Assembly: GCA_951213105.1 (NCBI GenBank)
Contig: OX578137.1
Location: 82,711,679-82,775,678, forward strand
Length of the DNA stretch: 64,000 nucleotides
Reading direction: 5' to 3'
From: Amaurobius ferox
Taxonomy: Eukaryota; Arthropoda; Arachnida; Araneae; Amaurobiidae
Translations under genes and position numbers: made by a program
Part shown: positions 26,575 through 39,008 of the stretch, piece after piece
Numbering within the stretch: position 1 is the stretch's first letter
Layout: each line of letters starts with the position of its first letter
The notes under the pieces: generated by a model
The model's database searches: none
What the model was told of the DNA's origin: nothing
The model's input: only the letters and a program-made list of their open reading frames with translations

Positions 26575-27574
26575 TATACATAGTATAATGTATAAGGAAA
26601 GTATTGTGTGACGGGGTCAAAAATTTAAATTCGAATTTTCGACGGGAGAACACGTTTCAAGCATCCCTGATCACGACTTGAACATTTTCGGGGTGATCCC
26701 TCTGTCTGTGTGTGTGTGTGTCAGTGAGACTTTGGAGACGATATCTCACGAACAAATGTTGCGATTCAAATGAAATTTGGTACAGAAATTACAAGCCATG
26801 AATACTGAAAGCTTATTACTTTTAGATACAATCGAATGTTCAGAACCCTCCTAAATCTTCGAGTGAAATTTTGAAAAAATCATCAAACATTCAAAATCTT
26901 TAAAAAAGTTACGCAAATAGACATTTTTTATATAATTTTTGCGTAGAAAACGATTAAAATACATTTGAGAACGCTATCATAAACCATTCACGATATATTG
27001 CACCTTTTCTAAACAAATTTATCACAAATCCCGTAAATTAGAAAAGAATAAGTTTTGAGAAACATGTTCACTTTTCATATGTAATATCATGCGATTAATT
27101 TGGTGACATCTATCTCGTGGATCTAGCTCGTTACATTCATGAGAAAAGATACTTTGTTGTTGTTGTTGTCATGTCTCTAACATTACATTTAAGGAATAAT
27201 GTGTGCACTGCTTCTATTTAGTCTAATGACCCGGGGCACCCGAAGGCAGAAAAAAGATACTTTGAGTAATACTTTTGCATTTAAACGCCTATAGTCATTT
27301 ATCTGCTATAAGAATAACTTATTTCTCCTTCCATAACACTTGGCGAGATTTTGTCGACAAATTTGGCGCCTTTTTAAATGTTGCCAAATTAACGAAAATC
27401 TCGCCAAATGAATAAAATTGACGCTAAATCAATGAAAATGACTACTAATTGACGAAAATTTAATATCTTGGAAAGAATACAAGTATCTACTATAAGAATA
27501 ATCTATTTTTTTATTGTAAGAGTAGTAAATCCATTGCATTTTATAAGGAAAGTCATGTGCTGTCCACATCAGAT
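26575..27574 (-). mobile_element. Family Z copy Z4
   Basis: Minus-strand Z from the 3' hairpin (26575-26605) to CCACATCAGATC at 27574. It carries a 95-bp retroposed insertion at 27157-27251. The (TG)n tract, the complement of the family's (CA)n, is at 26703-26721. Confidence 0.7.
27157..27251 (-). mobile_element. 95-bp retroposed tail with (AAC)n end and target duplication
   Basis: The insert begins TTGTTGTTGTTG, the complement of an (AAC)n tail, so it lies on the minus strand. AAAAGATACTTTG flanks it on both sides (27144-27156 and 27252-27264). Removing it restores the family Z sequence seen in the other copies. The unique part (ATGACCCGGGGCACCCGAAG and neighbours) does not obviously match the S1 SINE, so its parent is unidentified. 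Confidence 0.7.
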
Positions 27575-28049
27575 CTTTTAACACAGCTTGAAATATTATC
27601 ATTGTGCTTATAATATTCTTTATAGTCATCAGTATCTTCATTTGATTAGAAATCTATCTTACAGAACATTTGGATATCTGATTTTTCCCATTTACAACAT
27701 ATGAAGTGCACAGAGTATAAGTTTAAATATGATCTACAAACGATTTAGGATGTTCCTTTTCTTGTCATACTTCAGAAGCAATCACGTGATTTGACGAAAA
27801 GATAAATACAAAAAACATAAAGCAATCTATTTCGGCCGGAAATGAAATATATGGTTCGTATAGGAAAATATAAAGGCTGAAGTAAATTATGCAAAGGAAA
27901 ACTAATGCTACAAAAATCATCGTTTTAATGTGTTTACATTCCAGGCCATATTTATGTAGTGTGTAGTACGTCTGGACAAATCTAGGAGAAAAGGGACTGA
28001 TTTTCAGAATAGGCAGAATATTTTTTGGATGCAAATATTAAGTCTAACA

Positions 28050-28680
28050 GTCTAACTGTCTGTCTGCATGTCTAATGCCTGTGGTCAATTGCTTGTGTAA
28101 ACGGTAGCAGTAGTACATATTAATGGATTTCCATGAAACTGTATTTCCGGTTTCGTTATATAAGAATCTATAACTAGATGGGTTTTTTTTTAATTGGAGC
28201 GAAATCTTCGAAATTTATTCGAAACTTGGAATTTTGTGGTTTCAATGATCATTCAGTCCTTATAGTGAAAAAAAGCTGCGAAATACAGGTTCTGCTCGTG
28301 ACGTCATTATCCCTTTTGGGGAAAGTTACCTTTTAGGGGGAGGGGTACAATTATGGTGTTAATCAAAATATTTTTCAAGACTTTTAAAGTGTAGGGCAGT
28401 ACGCTATAGTTGAAGACCCAGACTGTCCGACTCGTCCAAATAGCTGCTCTTAGTCCTCTGGACGAGTCGGACGGTCTGGGTCTTCAACTATAGCGTACTG
28501 CCCTACACTTTAAAAGTCTTGAAAAATATTTTGATTAACACCATAATTGTACCCCTCCCCCTAAAAGGTAACTTTCCCCAAAAGGGATAATGACGTCACG
28601 AGCAGAACCTGTATTTCGCAGCTTTTTTTTTACGCTATAGTTGTAATAGTTTAGACCCACGGTATATAATTTTAAAAATG
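28050..28680 (+). repeat. Family W repeat copy W3, interrupted by an inverted duplication
   Basis: It starts with a CTGTCTGTCTGC tract and has the same order of segments as W2, including a GC-rich patch around 28300-28350 and the tail TACGCTATAGTTGTAATAG. Between two copies of TACGCTATAGTTG (28400-28412 and 28631-28643) lie 218 bp that include an inverted copy of the preceding W sequence. Confidence 0.6.
28268..28629. repeat. Near-perfect inverted repeat, 171-bp arms, 20-bp spacer
   Basis: Left arm 28268-28438 and right arm 28459-28629 are reverse complements with one mismatch by eye (T/C at 28424 against 28473). The inner ~26 bp of each arm are SINE-tail sequence (ACGAGTCGGACGGTCTGGG in the right arm); the outer ~145 bp are family W. 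The spacer is 28439-28458. A 13-bp direct repeat flanks the inserted portion. The structure could fold into a very long hairpin. Confidence 0.9.
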
Positions 28681-30423
<1,743 letters not shown>

Positions 30424-31540
30424 TCATTTAGAATCAAACAATGCACAATTTCTTTCTTTGAAAAAGGAATAGTAATAATGTTGTAAAAAATATCTAGGGT
30501 AATTTCTTTTTAATGCATCATTTATTATTTTATTACATTCATAAATGCAGTCTGTTTTAAAAGTACTGTAGTTTCTGTTTCTTCTGAAGTACCCGACAAT
30601 AATATTTCTGAATATATTTTTAGTGAGGTTTGAATTCCAATCAATAATATTATTAATTTTGATATTGTATGAATTTCTCTTGTCGTGTATGGTTGTATAA
30701 ATTCCATACTGTTGGTGTTTTCTTATTGACAAGTCCAGGAAGTCTGTCGATCCATCCTCATTGATCGGTTTTCAATTAAGTCTAATTCCCTTGGGTAGAA
30801 TGCAAAATCTATGTCAGGGGTGTTTGCATAACCCCCTAATATCACATCGTCAACATAACGGAAATAAGGTATTTCCGATAATATATGGGTTCCTCTTTCA
30901 TATTTGGATAGATAAATATCCGCCAATATTGATGAGCATGCACCACCCATGGGTATGCCTTTGACCTGTTTGTAGTAATGCGTACCGTCATATAGTATGT
31001 TTTCATTCAATACTAACTCAATCAAATCCAAATATCTTCTGAGAGTTATATATGTTTTTAAATTATATTCCTCATGTAATTCTTTCAAGATCATTTGTAG
31101 GTTTGTTAAATCGATGTTATTAAACAGATCCCGGAAATCGTAGCTTCTGAAGTTCAAATCTTTATGGCAAAATTTCAGTCGGTCTATCAATTCCTGTCCG
31201 TTTTTTAACATTATGGAGTTTTGCTTCTTAATATCAGTTATAACATATTGGAGTAATTTCAGAAGTTTTTTATTTGCTTGTTCCAGGTACGATCCGCATC
31301 CCACTGTTACAGTACGGAACTTGACTGGTTTTTTGTGTAACTTGGGAATAAGGATCAAGTATGGAAATTTTACTGATTTAATATTCATACCAATTCTTTT
31401 ATACAGTGCTTTTATTCTATTAGTGATGATTGATTCGTTGCTAGGAATTAAGGTATACATGGCACTATCCTTATAGCATTGTGTTAAAGTATCGACATAG
31501 AATTTTTACTCGTGAATGCAAAATTCGATACGATTTTGTC
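30424..31540 (-). pseudogene. Penelope-like reverse transcriptase relic
   Basis: Minus-strand frames 31460-30723 and 30732-30424 together give a reverse transcriptase core. In order I see IPKLHKKPVKFRTV (fingers motif), a palm block with SYDFRDLFNNID, GIPMGGACSSILADIYLSKYE, the catalytic box FRYVDD, then FLDLSIRK and a thumb-like stretch with NYPRYFLQ. PKLHKKP, GIPMGG and YVDD fit the Penelope-like or related cellular RT group better than LINE or LTR types. A one-base loss near 30770 shifts the frame before FLDL, and about 13 upstream residues (DKIVSNFAF...) lie in another frame at 31500-31540. No GIY-YIG endonuclease is visible. The element is inactive as it stands. Confidence 0.72.
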
Positions 31541-31544
31541 GGTG

Positions 31545-31723
31545 TAATATATATATCATATATATATATCATGTATATATATCATATATATATATATATA
31601 TATATGATATATATACATATAAGATAATGGTGCATAAGATTCTAGCGGTTATGCATAGGAAATAAATGCAACTTTGAATTTAATTACTAGTTTTTGTGTG
31701 ATATATATATATATATATATATA
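31545..31723. repeat. AT-rich simple repeats
   Basis: Imperfect TATATATCA repeats at 31545-31622 and (AT)n at 31701-31723, immediately upstream of the reverse transcriptase relic on its own strand. Confidence 0.8.
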
Positions 31724-32079
31724 GATGAAATCTATCTTGTGTTCCAGAAACAAGCATTTTTGTCTTCATTTCGTTTAAAGTATTAGGACTTGATAACGAC
31801 TTTTTTCGAAATGAACTATTCTTAAGCCTAGGGCTCTTCCACGTGCAAGCTTTAATGCTTGATTATTTTGGTATTCCTTTTCTCGATCCTTCTCCATTGA
31901 CATTTGTTGATTATTACATTGACATTTGTTGATTATTAGGTTTCTGAACTGTAATATGTATTATAATTTCCTCTTTATTGTTGAATTTCATTGTATTTCA
32001 TTGTATTATGTAGGCACAACAATTTTTAAGATAGTGTATTATGAGTTACTTCTTCCATTCTACCATTAGATTTACTATT

Positions 32080-32086
<7 letters not shown>

Positions 32087-32129
<43 letters not shown>
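32087..32129. repeat. (TA)n microsatellite
   Basis: About 20 TA units with no other content. Confidence 0.9.
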
Positions 32130-32132
<3 letters not shown>

Positions 32133-32240
32133 TGTACATTTCTTAAACATTTAATATTTTTAATTCCTTCTACTTTTTCAAATGTTCCATATGCTTCTAA
32201 TATTAAATTTAATATACATTTTTTTACACTCATGTATAGT

Positions 32241-32281
32241 AGACCTGTCCTTGTTGACGAGTCGGTCGGTCTGGGTCTTCA
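32241..32281 (+). mobile_element. 41-bp SINE tail with 15-bp target-site duplication
   Basis: The insert ends GTCGGTCGGTCTGGGTCTTCA, the 3' tail type of the S1 SINE. ACACTCATGTATAGT is repeated exactly at 32226-32240 and 32282-32296. Only the last 41 bp of the parent were inserted. Confidence 0.8.
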
Positions 32282-32296
32282 ACACTCATGTATAGT

Positions 32297-33109
32297 TAAA
32301 AAGTGAGGGAATTTACGCAGTTCTTAGTTTGGCTCATTTTTAATATTAAATACAAATCTTAATACTAACTCCATGCACATTTCTATTGAATACACAAAAA
32401 GAAATATTTACAAAAGAAAAATTAAATAAAACCTCTATCTTGATTACAAAAGCGCCTTATCATTTTAAAAACGTGAATGTCGACAGAAATGAACATGGGG
32501 AAAAAAGAAATTTCCATTTGTAAGTTGTTTCATAGCACAGAAAACCATTGATAATTTCATACATTATGAAAATGCAGCTTTAAAATTTTATCTACGTATA
32601 TAGAAATGTCACAGTCATACTTCGATCCAATAAAACATAGAATCGATATTTTGATCATTTTTAGGGTACCCTTAATTTAGGAAACATCAAATTTTCTGTA
32701 CGAAGAAAACTATTAACATGACCTGGAATTATAGACATTCGATCGGTAGCGATTTTTGGCTAGATGCAAAGACTACCTGTGTTCAGATGGTTCGGTCTTC
32801 AGATCCATTGGAGCTGTGCTCTTGATTTTTTTTTTTTTTTTTTTTTTTGCGTATAGAGCTCTTTGCATACTTGAATATTGATGAGTTGCTTAATGTATTT
32901 TAATCTGTGCGAAAACCCGATTTAAAAATGAATTTAGGTGTAAAAGTGATCTTAGCATCCGAAAAATTAAAAGCATGACTAGTGGCCTAAGAATGCATAG
33001 CAATTGCAGACTTAAAAATTCTTGTTTAGAAATATGGCACAAGTGCTCCATAATACAAAAATGTGAAAGAATATTGACGATCTTATGGCTAATCTATAAT
33101 AGTATAGAA
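32297..33109. other. No recognised feature apart from poly(T)
   Basis: AT-rich sequence with a T run near 32826-32848. No supported frame or repeat. Confidence 0.4.
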
Positions 33110-33345
33110 ATATGACCGCCTGCTTGTCTGTTTGTGTTGTTCGTTGTATAACGCCTAAACGTCGTACTGCCATGAAGTTTGGTACTCAGATTCAGCGATG
33201 ATACGATACGCCTCGGCGAGATTCTTTAAATTTCGAATAAGTGTTTTAGGTATTTGAAGTTGAACAAAGTTTCCGTTCACGGTGGATTTGTGATTCCATA
33301 CGTTACCTAGTTGCTGGCGTCGCCATCTATTGCGCATTTCTAAAC
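33110..33345 (+). repeat. Family W-like fragment W4
   Basis: It starts CCGCCTGCTTGTCTGTTTG and continues with a diverged version of the W start (ctgccatgaagtttggtac). Identity to W1-W3 is low. The 60-codon minus frame here is not supported as a gene. Confidence 0.3.
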
Positions 33346-34054
33346 GTAATTCTACATGTGTCGTAAATATTCTTAATAATATGAGATTATAAAACTATAT
33401 ATGATTTTCGTATTTTGAAGACATAAGTCATTATAATATTCAGATACTTGGACAATGACTCACAATCTTCCTGATTGTAATTAGATTATTTTATTAATTT
33501 GGTTATTTATAAAAAAAACAAAATCGGTACATTGTAAAACTGTTAGAGACCGAACATATTATCATATACTTATCACCTTAACACCATTGGAAAGATCGAA
33601 AAACTGTTTTTAAAATAAACTTTGAACGGCATACATACAATAATCAGACACATTCTCTTGCATTTTTTACTTTTATATAACTTTAATATATATGTTTCGT
33701 GTTTTGATGGGAAGTGCTGCGATTTTGATAATTCTAGACTTTAAATTTAAAAATAAAATGACTCTCTAGAACACTTAAAACAACACACAAAAAATTATAT
33801 TTTTATTGTATTAAAATTTACTCTCGTGATAATTTATAAAATTACCTGTACAAAGCTATTTAAATGCTACCCGCATAAGAAATGTCTATCCAACTCTTTA
33901 ATTTTTTTTATCTATTGATTAATTTTTTTATCTAACTATTTAGAGTGTTCTTTCAGGCGAAATTTAAAGTTTTTTATTTGACTGAAATATTTTTATACGA
34001 CTGAATTTGATATTTTTATTTGATCCATTTATTGATTAATTTTTTTATCTAACT

Positions 34055-34447
34055 AGATTGTTCCTTCCTACCGAATTTAAATTTTAATCATTTTTTTTTA
34101 AATACAACCACAGAATATATTTCTGTTAAGTAATCATTGTGAGTGATCTTAAATTTTCTGATAACGTGTGAATGTTATATAATTTATAAGATTGTCTAAA
34201 TTTTTTTGAGGTTACAGTTTGCTATTTTTTTATAATACTATTGATACGATATTGAATGGTGAAATTTGGCGTTCAATTTGCAATTCCGGTGAGTGACATT
34301 TTGAGTATTCTTTCAGACTGAATTTAAATTTGAATTGGTTTATTTTTAAATACTCTCACTAGGTACATTTCTGTGAAGTGATCACTGCCGGTGATTTAAA
34401 GTTTTCAGATAAATTATGAATGATATTTAATTTATAAGATATATAAT
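34055..34447 (+). repeat. Two diverged ~144-bp direct repeats
   Basis: 34055-34198 and 34303-34447 share order and wording: a TTC-rich start, GAATTTAAAT, a run of T, AAATAC, ACATTTCTGTGAAGT-type, TGATC, then AATTTATAAGAT. A third partial start is at about 33942. Spacing is ~248 bp. No coding potential is seen. Confidence 0.55.
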
Positions 34448-34527
34448 TTACTAAAAATGTACTAAAAATGTTGCCCGGGATATAAGAAGAAAACGTCTGA
34501 TAAAACCTACACCACAAATAAGAATGA

Positions 34528-34735
34528 GTAATCTGTTTGGACTCCTAGGAACTGCCACACAATTTAGGCTGGAACTAGCGAGTCCGGCATCCATAGGGAC
34601 TATACCGTCCTTCCCTTACGACCTACCTCTCAGAAGTTCTTACGGAACCACATGTTTAACGTGTCCGTACTGCGCGTGAACACGGGGACAGTTTTGGAAG
34701 ATCCAGGAAATCGGACTCTGGCCATTCGAGTGAAA
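34528..34735 (-). mobile_element. Diverged S1 SINE copy
   Basis: On the minus strand it matches the S1 body: GTGTTCACGCGCAGTACGG, ACGTTAAACATGTGG, then GGAAGGACGG and a GTGGCAGTTCC...CAAACAG end. The tRNA-like head is degraded or missing and the (AAC)n tail is absent. It is older than the S1 copies at 37.9-39.3 kb. Confidence 0.65.
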
Positions 34736-35039
34736 TCCCCTATTCCTAACTTCTGGACAGTCTCACCCCAATACGCTCGCATATAACAAAAATAAAATGA
34801 AATAAAACTTCTGCATGGGCACACACATTACGCCACATCTTAAATACCGGACAACACTGAGATACATTTTCTAATAGATAATGAAAAGGTAAAGCACAAG
34901 ACATACTTAAGCAAACCGTTTGACGTTGAAGGGTAGAAACCAACTTCATCTTATCGAATTTATGCAATGCATTGTTATCAATCTACTACATGAAAATAAC
35001 AAGATACATTTTACAAAGTACTATTCTTATACTTCCCAA

Positions 35040-35290
35040 GATCATGACTTTCGTATGAACCATTGCAATTTACTTCACTCTTAAACTTCCATGTCGACGC
35101 CGCGGTCGAGCGGTCAGGGCGAGCATTTCCAAGCAATCGTTCGACCGTCGTGTTGACGAGTCCCATGTAAGGCATGGATGTTGTGTTGTTGGGCCCAGTG
35201 TGTTCCGCCCCCCTCTGGTGCGCCTGAGGCAACGTCTTAGGACGTCTAAATGGTGTAGGTGAATGATGAGAGTCAAGTGCCTGGCCATTT
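35040..35290. other. GC-rich island of unknown origin
   Basis: The segment is clearly richer in G and C than its surroundings (for example gccgcggtcgagcggtcagg). Overlapping short frames exist on the minus strand (35011-35232, 35070-35288), but neither has a domain I recognise. On the minus strand it contains cccaacaacacaac, so it could be part of a retroposed (AAC)-rich element. Confidence 0.3.
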
Positions 35291-35768
35291 GATCAAGAAA
35301 AAAACTTCAACTTCCAATGACCTAATGACTAGAGTGCGACAAAGGAATCGAGACATTGACAAACAAACATATTTTATTTCCGGTTAACTTACCTGGAAAC
35401 TCAAAAAACATATAAATGCAATTCCATATACAAATTATTTACAACGCTAGCATTTAACATTTTTAACCGTGACATACTAATCTACACTGAAATTCAACCC
35501 TATCTTATTAGTAAACTGATCTTCAGCATCAACCTATGATGACCAACTACAACACAAAACTCACAACATGCATATACTCACAAGATTGCAGGTTATAACT
35601 CTCGCTGCTAAATTCGATGGATAATCAGAGCACACACACGTCCGCGAGCACGCCAGAATGACAGATATATTAGATCTAAAATCGGCCTTCCTATAGTTCT
35701 GGCCAATCGTGAGTATGCGATTCTTCGGAATGAAATTTGAGAAGTTTAGGAAGTAAATTAAAAAAAAA

Positions 35769-36733
35769 TCTGATGTGGGCAGCACATGACTTTCCTTATA
35801 TAATGCAATGAATTTACTACTTTTACAGTTAAAACAAAAATGTTATTCTTAAAGTAGATACATTCTTTCCAAGATATAGAATTTTCTTCAATAAGTCGTC
35901 ATTTTCATTGATTTAGCCTCATTTTATTCATTTAAGGAGATTATCGTTAATTTGGAAACATTTAAAAATGGTGCCAGGTTGGCGACATTCTGCTAAATTC
36001 GTCGCCAAAATCTCGCAAAGTATTATGGACGGAGAAATAAGTTATCCATACAGTGGAAAAATGACTATTGGCGTTCAAATATAAAAGTATTACTCAAAGT
36101 ATATTTTCTGGTGAATGGAACGAATTAGATCCACGAGAATGATGTCACCAAATTTATCGTATGATATTACACATGAAAAGTAAACATGTTTATTAACAGT
36201 TAATATATATTTTTTTAATTTATGCGATTTTTTCATAAATTTATTTGAAAATGTGCAATATCTTGAGAACGGTTTATGCTAACGTTCTAAAGCTTATGTT
36301 AGTCGTTTTCTAAGGAAAAATTACAAAAAAAAATGTCTATTTGCGTAACTTTATTAAAAGTTTTGATTTTTTGATGATTTTTTCAAAATTTCACTCGAAA
36401 ATTTAGGGGAGTTCTGAAACATTCGATTGTATTTTAAAACAAGGCTTCCAGTATTTACGGATTGTGATTTTTGTACCAAATTTCATTCGAATCGCTCCAT
36501 TCGTTCGTAAGATATCGTCTCCACAGTTTCACTGACACACAAACACACATATTTTCACACGCAAACACACACACACACACTCTCACACACATACACACAC
36601 ACAGACATTACTTCAAAAATGTTCGATTCGTGATCATGGATGATTGAAACGTGCTCTCCCGTCGAAAACTCGAATTCGATTTTTCGATCCCGTCACAATA
36701 CTTTCCTTGTACATTATGTATATAAGTAAAGTA
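35769..36733 (+). mobile_element. Family Z copy Z5
   Basis: It begins TCTGATGTGGGCAGC after a run of A and ends with the TATATAAGTAAAGTAA hairpin arm. The TTTGGCGA-type repeat block is 35880-36020. The (CA)n region at 36535-36602 is expanded and broken by other bases compared with other copies. Confidence 0.7.
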
Positions 36734-37148
36734 ATAAGGGAAAGTAGAATTAGAATAATATGATAATAAGTAATAGAATCTTCACAATTTTATATCAAAT
36801 TGTTAAATATTGTAGATCATTTTGTGATATAAAATAAAATTGCTTCACTCCAATCATTATAATTAATAAAAATAAGTCGAACATATATGGTTCTATTGGG
36901 AACATTATATTCCTTTCCCATTAGCCTTTAATAGTTACGATAAATAAACTGATAAAATATATTAATGGTCTCAAGTTTCAAAAAACTCAGACACTGCACA
37001 CAAATATAAACGAACATTCTTTCAACTGTTCCTTCAATTATTTTTTATAACTACAATTAAATAAAAAAGACGCTTTCATTTATCAATTTTTTTTCTGCAC
37101 TTTTTCTGCTATCAAAATTTTTACAATGTTTTTTTTTTTAATTTTATC

Positions 37149-37230
37149 TACTTTAACCTTGTTGTTAAATAAATCTTGGGGGTTTTACTCCCAGCTGCTC
37201 TTCTCTTAGATAGAGGAACAACTTTAAGTA
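37149..37230 (-). other. Possible exon-like segment, paralogous to 40461-40550
   Basis: Minus strand, it reads KVVPLSKRRAAGSKTPKIYL and a few more residues before a stop (37149-37151). The segment at 40461-40550 reads KVFLLIKADAAGCKTPKIYL in the same orientation. Just before the segment on the minus strand lies TTTTACTTAAAG, which could serve as a splice acceptor. It may be a duplicated exon or part of a repeat. I do not recognise the protein. Confidence 0.3.
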
Positions 37231-37374
37231 AAAGAGACATCATAGCGCAGGGCATCTGAAACGTGCTATTTTATGTATATGATGCTTAAACTGCTAATTA
37301 TTTATTTACACATTAAAATATAATAATTTAATGACGTTGTATTAGAAAAAAAATATTATGTGGACAACACATGA

Positions 37375-37411
37375 CATTCCTAACATAATGTAATGCATTA
37401 TGTTAGGAATG
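37375..37411. repeat. Perfect 16-bp hairpin at the Z6 5' end
   Basis: CATTCCTAACATAATG at 37375-37390 and its exact reverse complement at 37396-37411, with a 5-bp loop (taatg). Other Z copies have ACTTTCCTTATATAATG here with no opposing arm, so the second arm is peculiar to Z6. Confidence 0.85.
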
Positions 37412-37897
37412 CACTTCTTACTTCTTAATCGCATTTCTTACAAAATAATGTACTTCTTACAAAATCTTCTGTACTTACGAAAACGTGATGTGCAAGATGC
37501 ACAACACAATGTTTTCAACGACTACACATATACTATAAGCAATAACGAATTAATGTATATTTCGACCAAATGTAACTTGACAATTGTCAATATTGATAGC
37601 AATGTTAATAAGCAATATAGTTCATATAATAAAATATTTTAATCATTAATTCATCATTTTGACTTCACTTTCGTTGATTTAGCCTTCTTTTTGGAATTGC
37701 GACTCTGTTTTTATCAATTTGGCACCTAAAAAAGAAAGGCTCGAAGTAGGTGACATTTCGGCAAATTAGCAACCGAGTTCGTCAAATGTACTGCCGAGCG
37801 TTGCAATACGGAGAAAAATGTTTTTGCTATATATAAATGAATGAATGACTATTGGCATATTGGGGCAAAATAGAAAACTATTACACATCTGGTAGGT

Positions 37898-38188
37898 TGG
37901 GGCGCGGTAGCCCTTTGGTTAGCGCGCTGGAGTTGCACTCGGTAGGCCCGGGTTCGATTCCAGCCACTGCCAAAACTGCCGCCGTGTTCATGCGGAGTAC
38001 GATCACGTTAAACATGTGGGTCCGAAAGTCCTTCCGAGAGGTTGGTGGTAGGGGAAGGAGGGTACGGTCCCTGTGGATGCCTCACCCACTGGGTTCCGGT
38101 CTAGGGTGGCACTCCCCGACCGTCCAAACAGTTACCTTACACCTTTCTGGTAGGTCGGACGGTCTGGGTTTCAACAACAACAACAACA
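37898..38188 (+). mobile_element. tRNA-derived SINE S1a, full length
   Basis: The head has an A box (GGTAGCCCTTTGGTTAGCGC) and a good B box (GGTTCGATTCC) at tRNA-like spacing, as expected for a pol III promoter. The body carries GTACGATCACGTTAAACATG, and the 3' end is GGTCGGACGGTCTGGG then (AAC)n. There is no coding function: SINEs borrow LINE enzymes, and an (AAC)n tail like that of the LINE remnant at 24723-25020 hints at a shared partner. The 114-codon frame across it is a by-product. Confidence 0.85.
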
Positions 38189-38203
38189 TCTGGTAGGTTG
38201 TTC

Positions 38204-38270
38204 CCGGCCACACACTTAGCTACAGTAAACCTTCGGGTCTGTCGTGTGGTCTAGGTTTTCAACATTTCAA
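38204..38270 (+). mobile_element. Short SINE-tail module M1
   Basis: Reads GGCCACACACTTAGC...CCTTCGGGTCTGTCGTGTGG and ends GGTTTTCAACA. It is the same module as M2 and the 54-bp insert in H1. It sits between S1a and S1b, bounded by CATCTGGTAGGTT words. Confidence 0.6.
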
Positions 38271-38284
38271 CATCTGGTAGGTTA

Positions 38285-38576
38285 GGGGCGCGGTAGCCCA
38301 TTGGTTAGCGCGCTGGAGTTGCACTCGGTAGGCCCGGGTTCGATTCCAGCCACTGCCAAAAAACTGCCGCCGTGTTCACGCGGAGTACGATCACGTTAAA
38401 CATGTGGGTCCGTAAGTCCTTCCGAGAGGTTGGTGGTAGGGGAAGGAGGGTACGGTCCATGTGGATGCCTCCCCCACTGGGTTCCGGTCTAAATTGAGTG
38501 GCACTTCCCGGCCGTCCAAACAGTTACCTTACACCTTTCTGGCAGGTCGGACGGACTGGGTCTCAACAACAACAAC
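38285..38576 (+). mobile_element. tRNA-derived SINE S1b, full length
   Basis: Same structure as S1a, with A box GTAGCCCATTGGTTAGCGCG and B box GGTTCGATTCC, ending in (AAC)n before CATCTGG. Few differences from S1a, so the two are of similar age. Confidence 0.85.
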
Positions 38577-38605
38577 ATCTGGTAGGTTGAAACTATTACA
38601 CATCT

Positions 38606-38662
38606 CCGGCCACACAAGCAGCAACCATAAGCCTTCGGGTTGGTCGTGTGGTCTGGGCTTTC
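38606..38662 (+). mobile_element. Short SINE-tail module M2
   Basis: CGGCCACACAAGCAGC...CCTTCGGGTTGGTCGTGTGG, ending GGGCTTTCTGC. It is preceded by AACTATTACACATCT, which also occurs just before S1a (37877-37890), suggesting duplicated target or flank sequence. Confidence 0.6.
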
Positions 38663-38677
38663 TGCATCTGGTAGGTT

Positions 38678-38964
38678 GGGCGCGGTAGCCCATTGGTTAG
38701 CGCGCTGGAGTTGCACTCAGTAGGCCAGGGTTCGATTCCAACCACTGCCAAAAAATTGCCGCCGTGTTCATGCGGAGTACGATCACGTTAAACATGTGGG
38801 TCCGAAAGTCCTTCTGAGAGGTTGGTGGTAGGGGAAGGAGGGTACGGTCTCCGTGGATGCCTCCCCCACTGGGTTCCGGTCAAAATTGGGTGGCACTTCC
38901 CGGCCGTCCAAACACTTACCTTACACTTTTCTGGTAGGTCGGACGGTCTGGGCCTCAACAACAA
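38678..38964 (+). mobile_element. tRNA-derived SINE S1c, full length
   Basis: Same head, body and (AAC)n end as S1a and S1b. It is followed by a 32-bp extra tail (38967-38999) that repeats only the GGTCGGACGGTCTGGG end. Confidence 0.85.
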
Positions 38965-38966
38965 CT

Positions 38967-38999
38967 TCTGGTAGGTCGGACGGTCTGGGTCTCAACAAA
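38967..38999 (+). mobile_element. Isolated S1 tail fragment
   Basis: Contains TGGTAGGTCGGACGGTCTGG and CTCAACAA only, a severe 5' truncation or the remains of a dimer junction. Confidence 0.6.
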
Positions 39000-39008
39000 A
39001 TATAGTCT

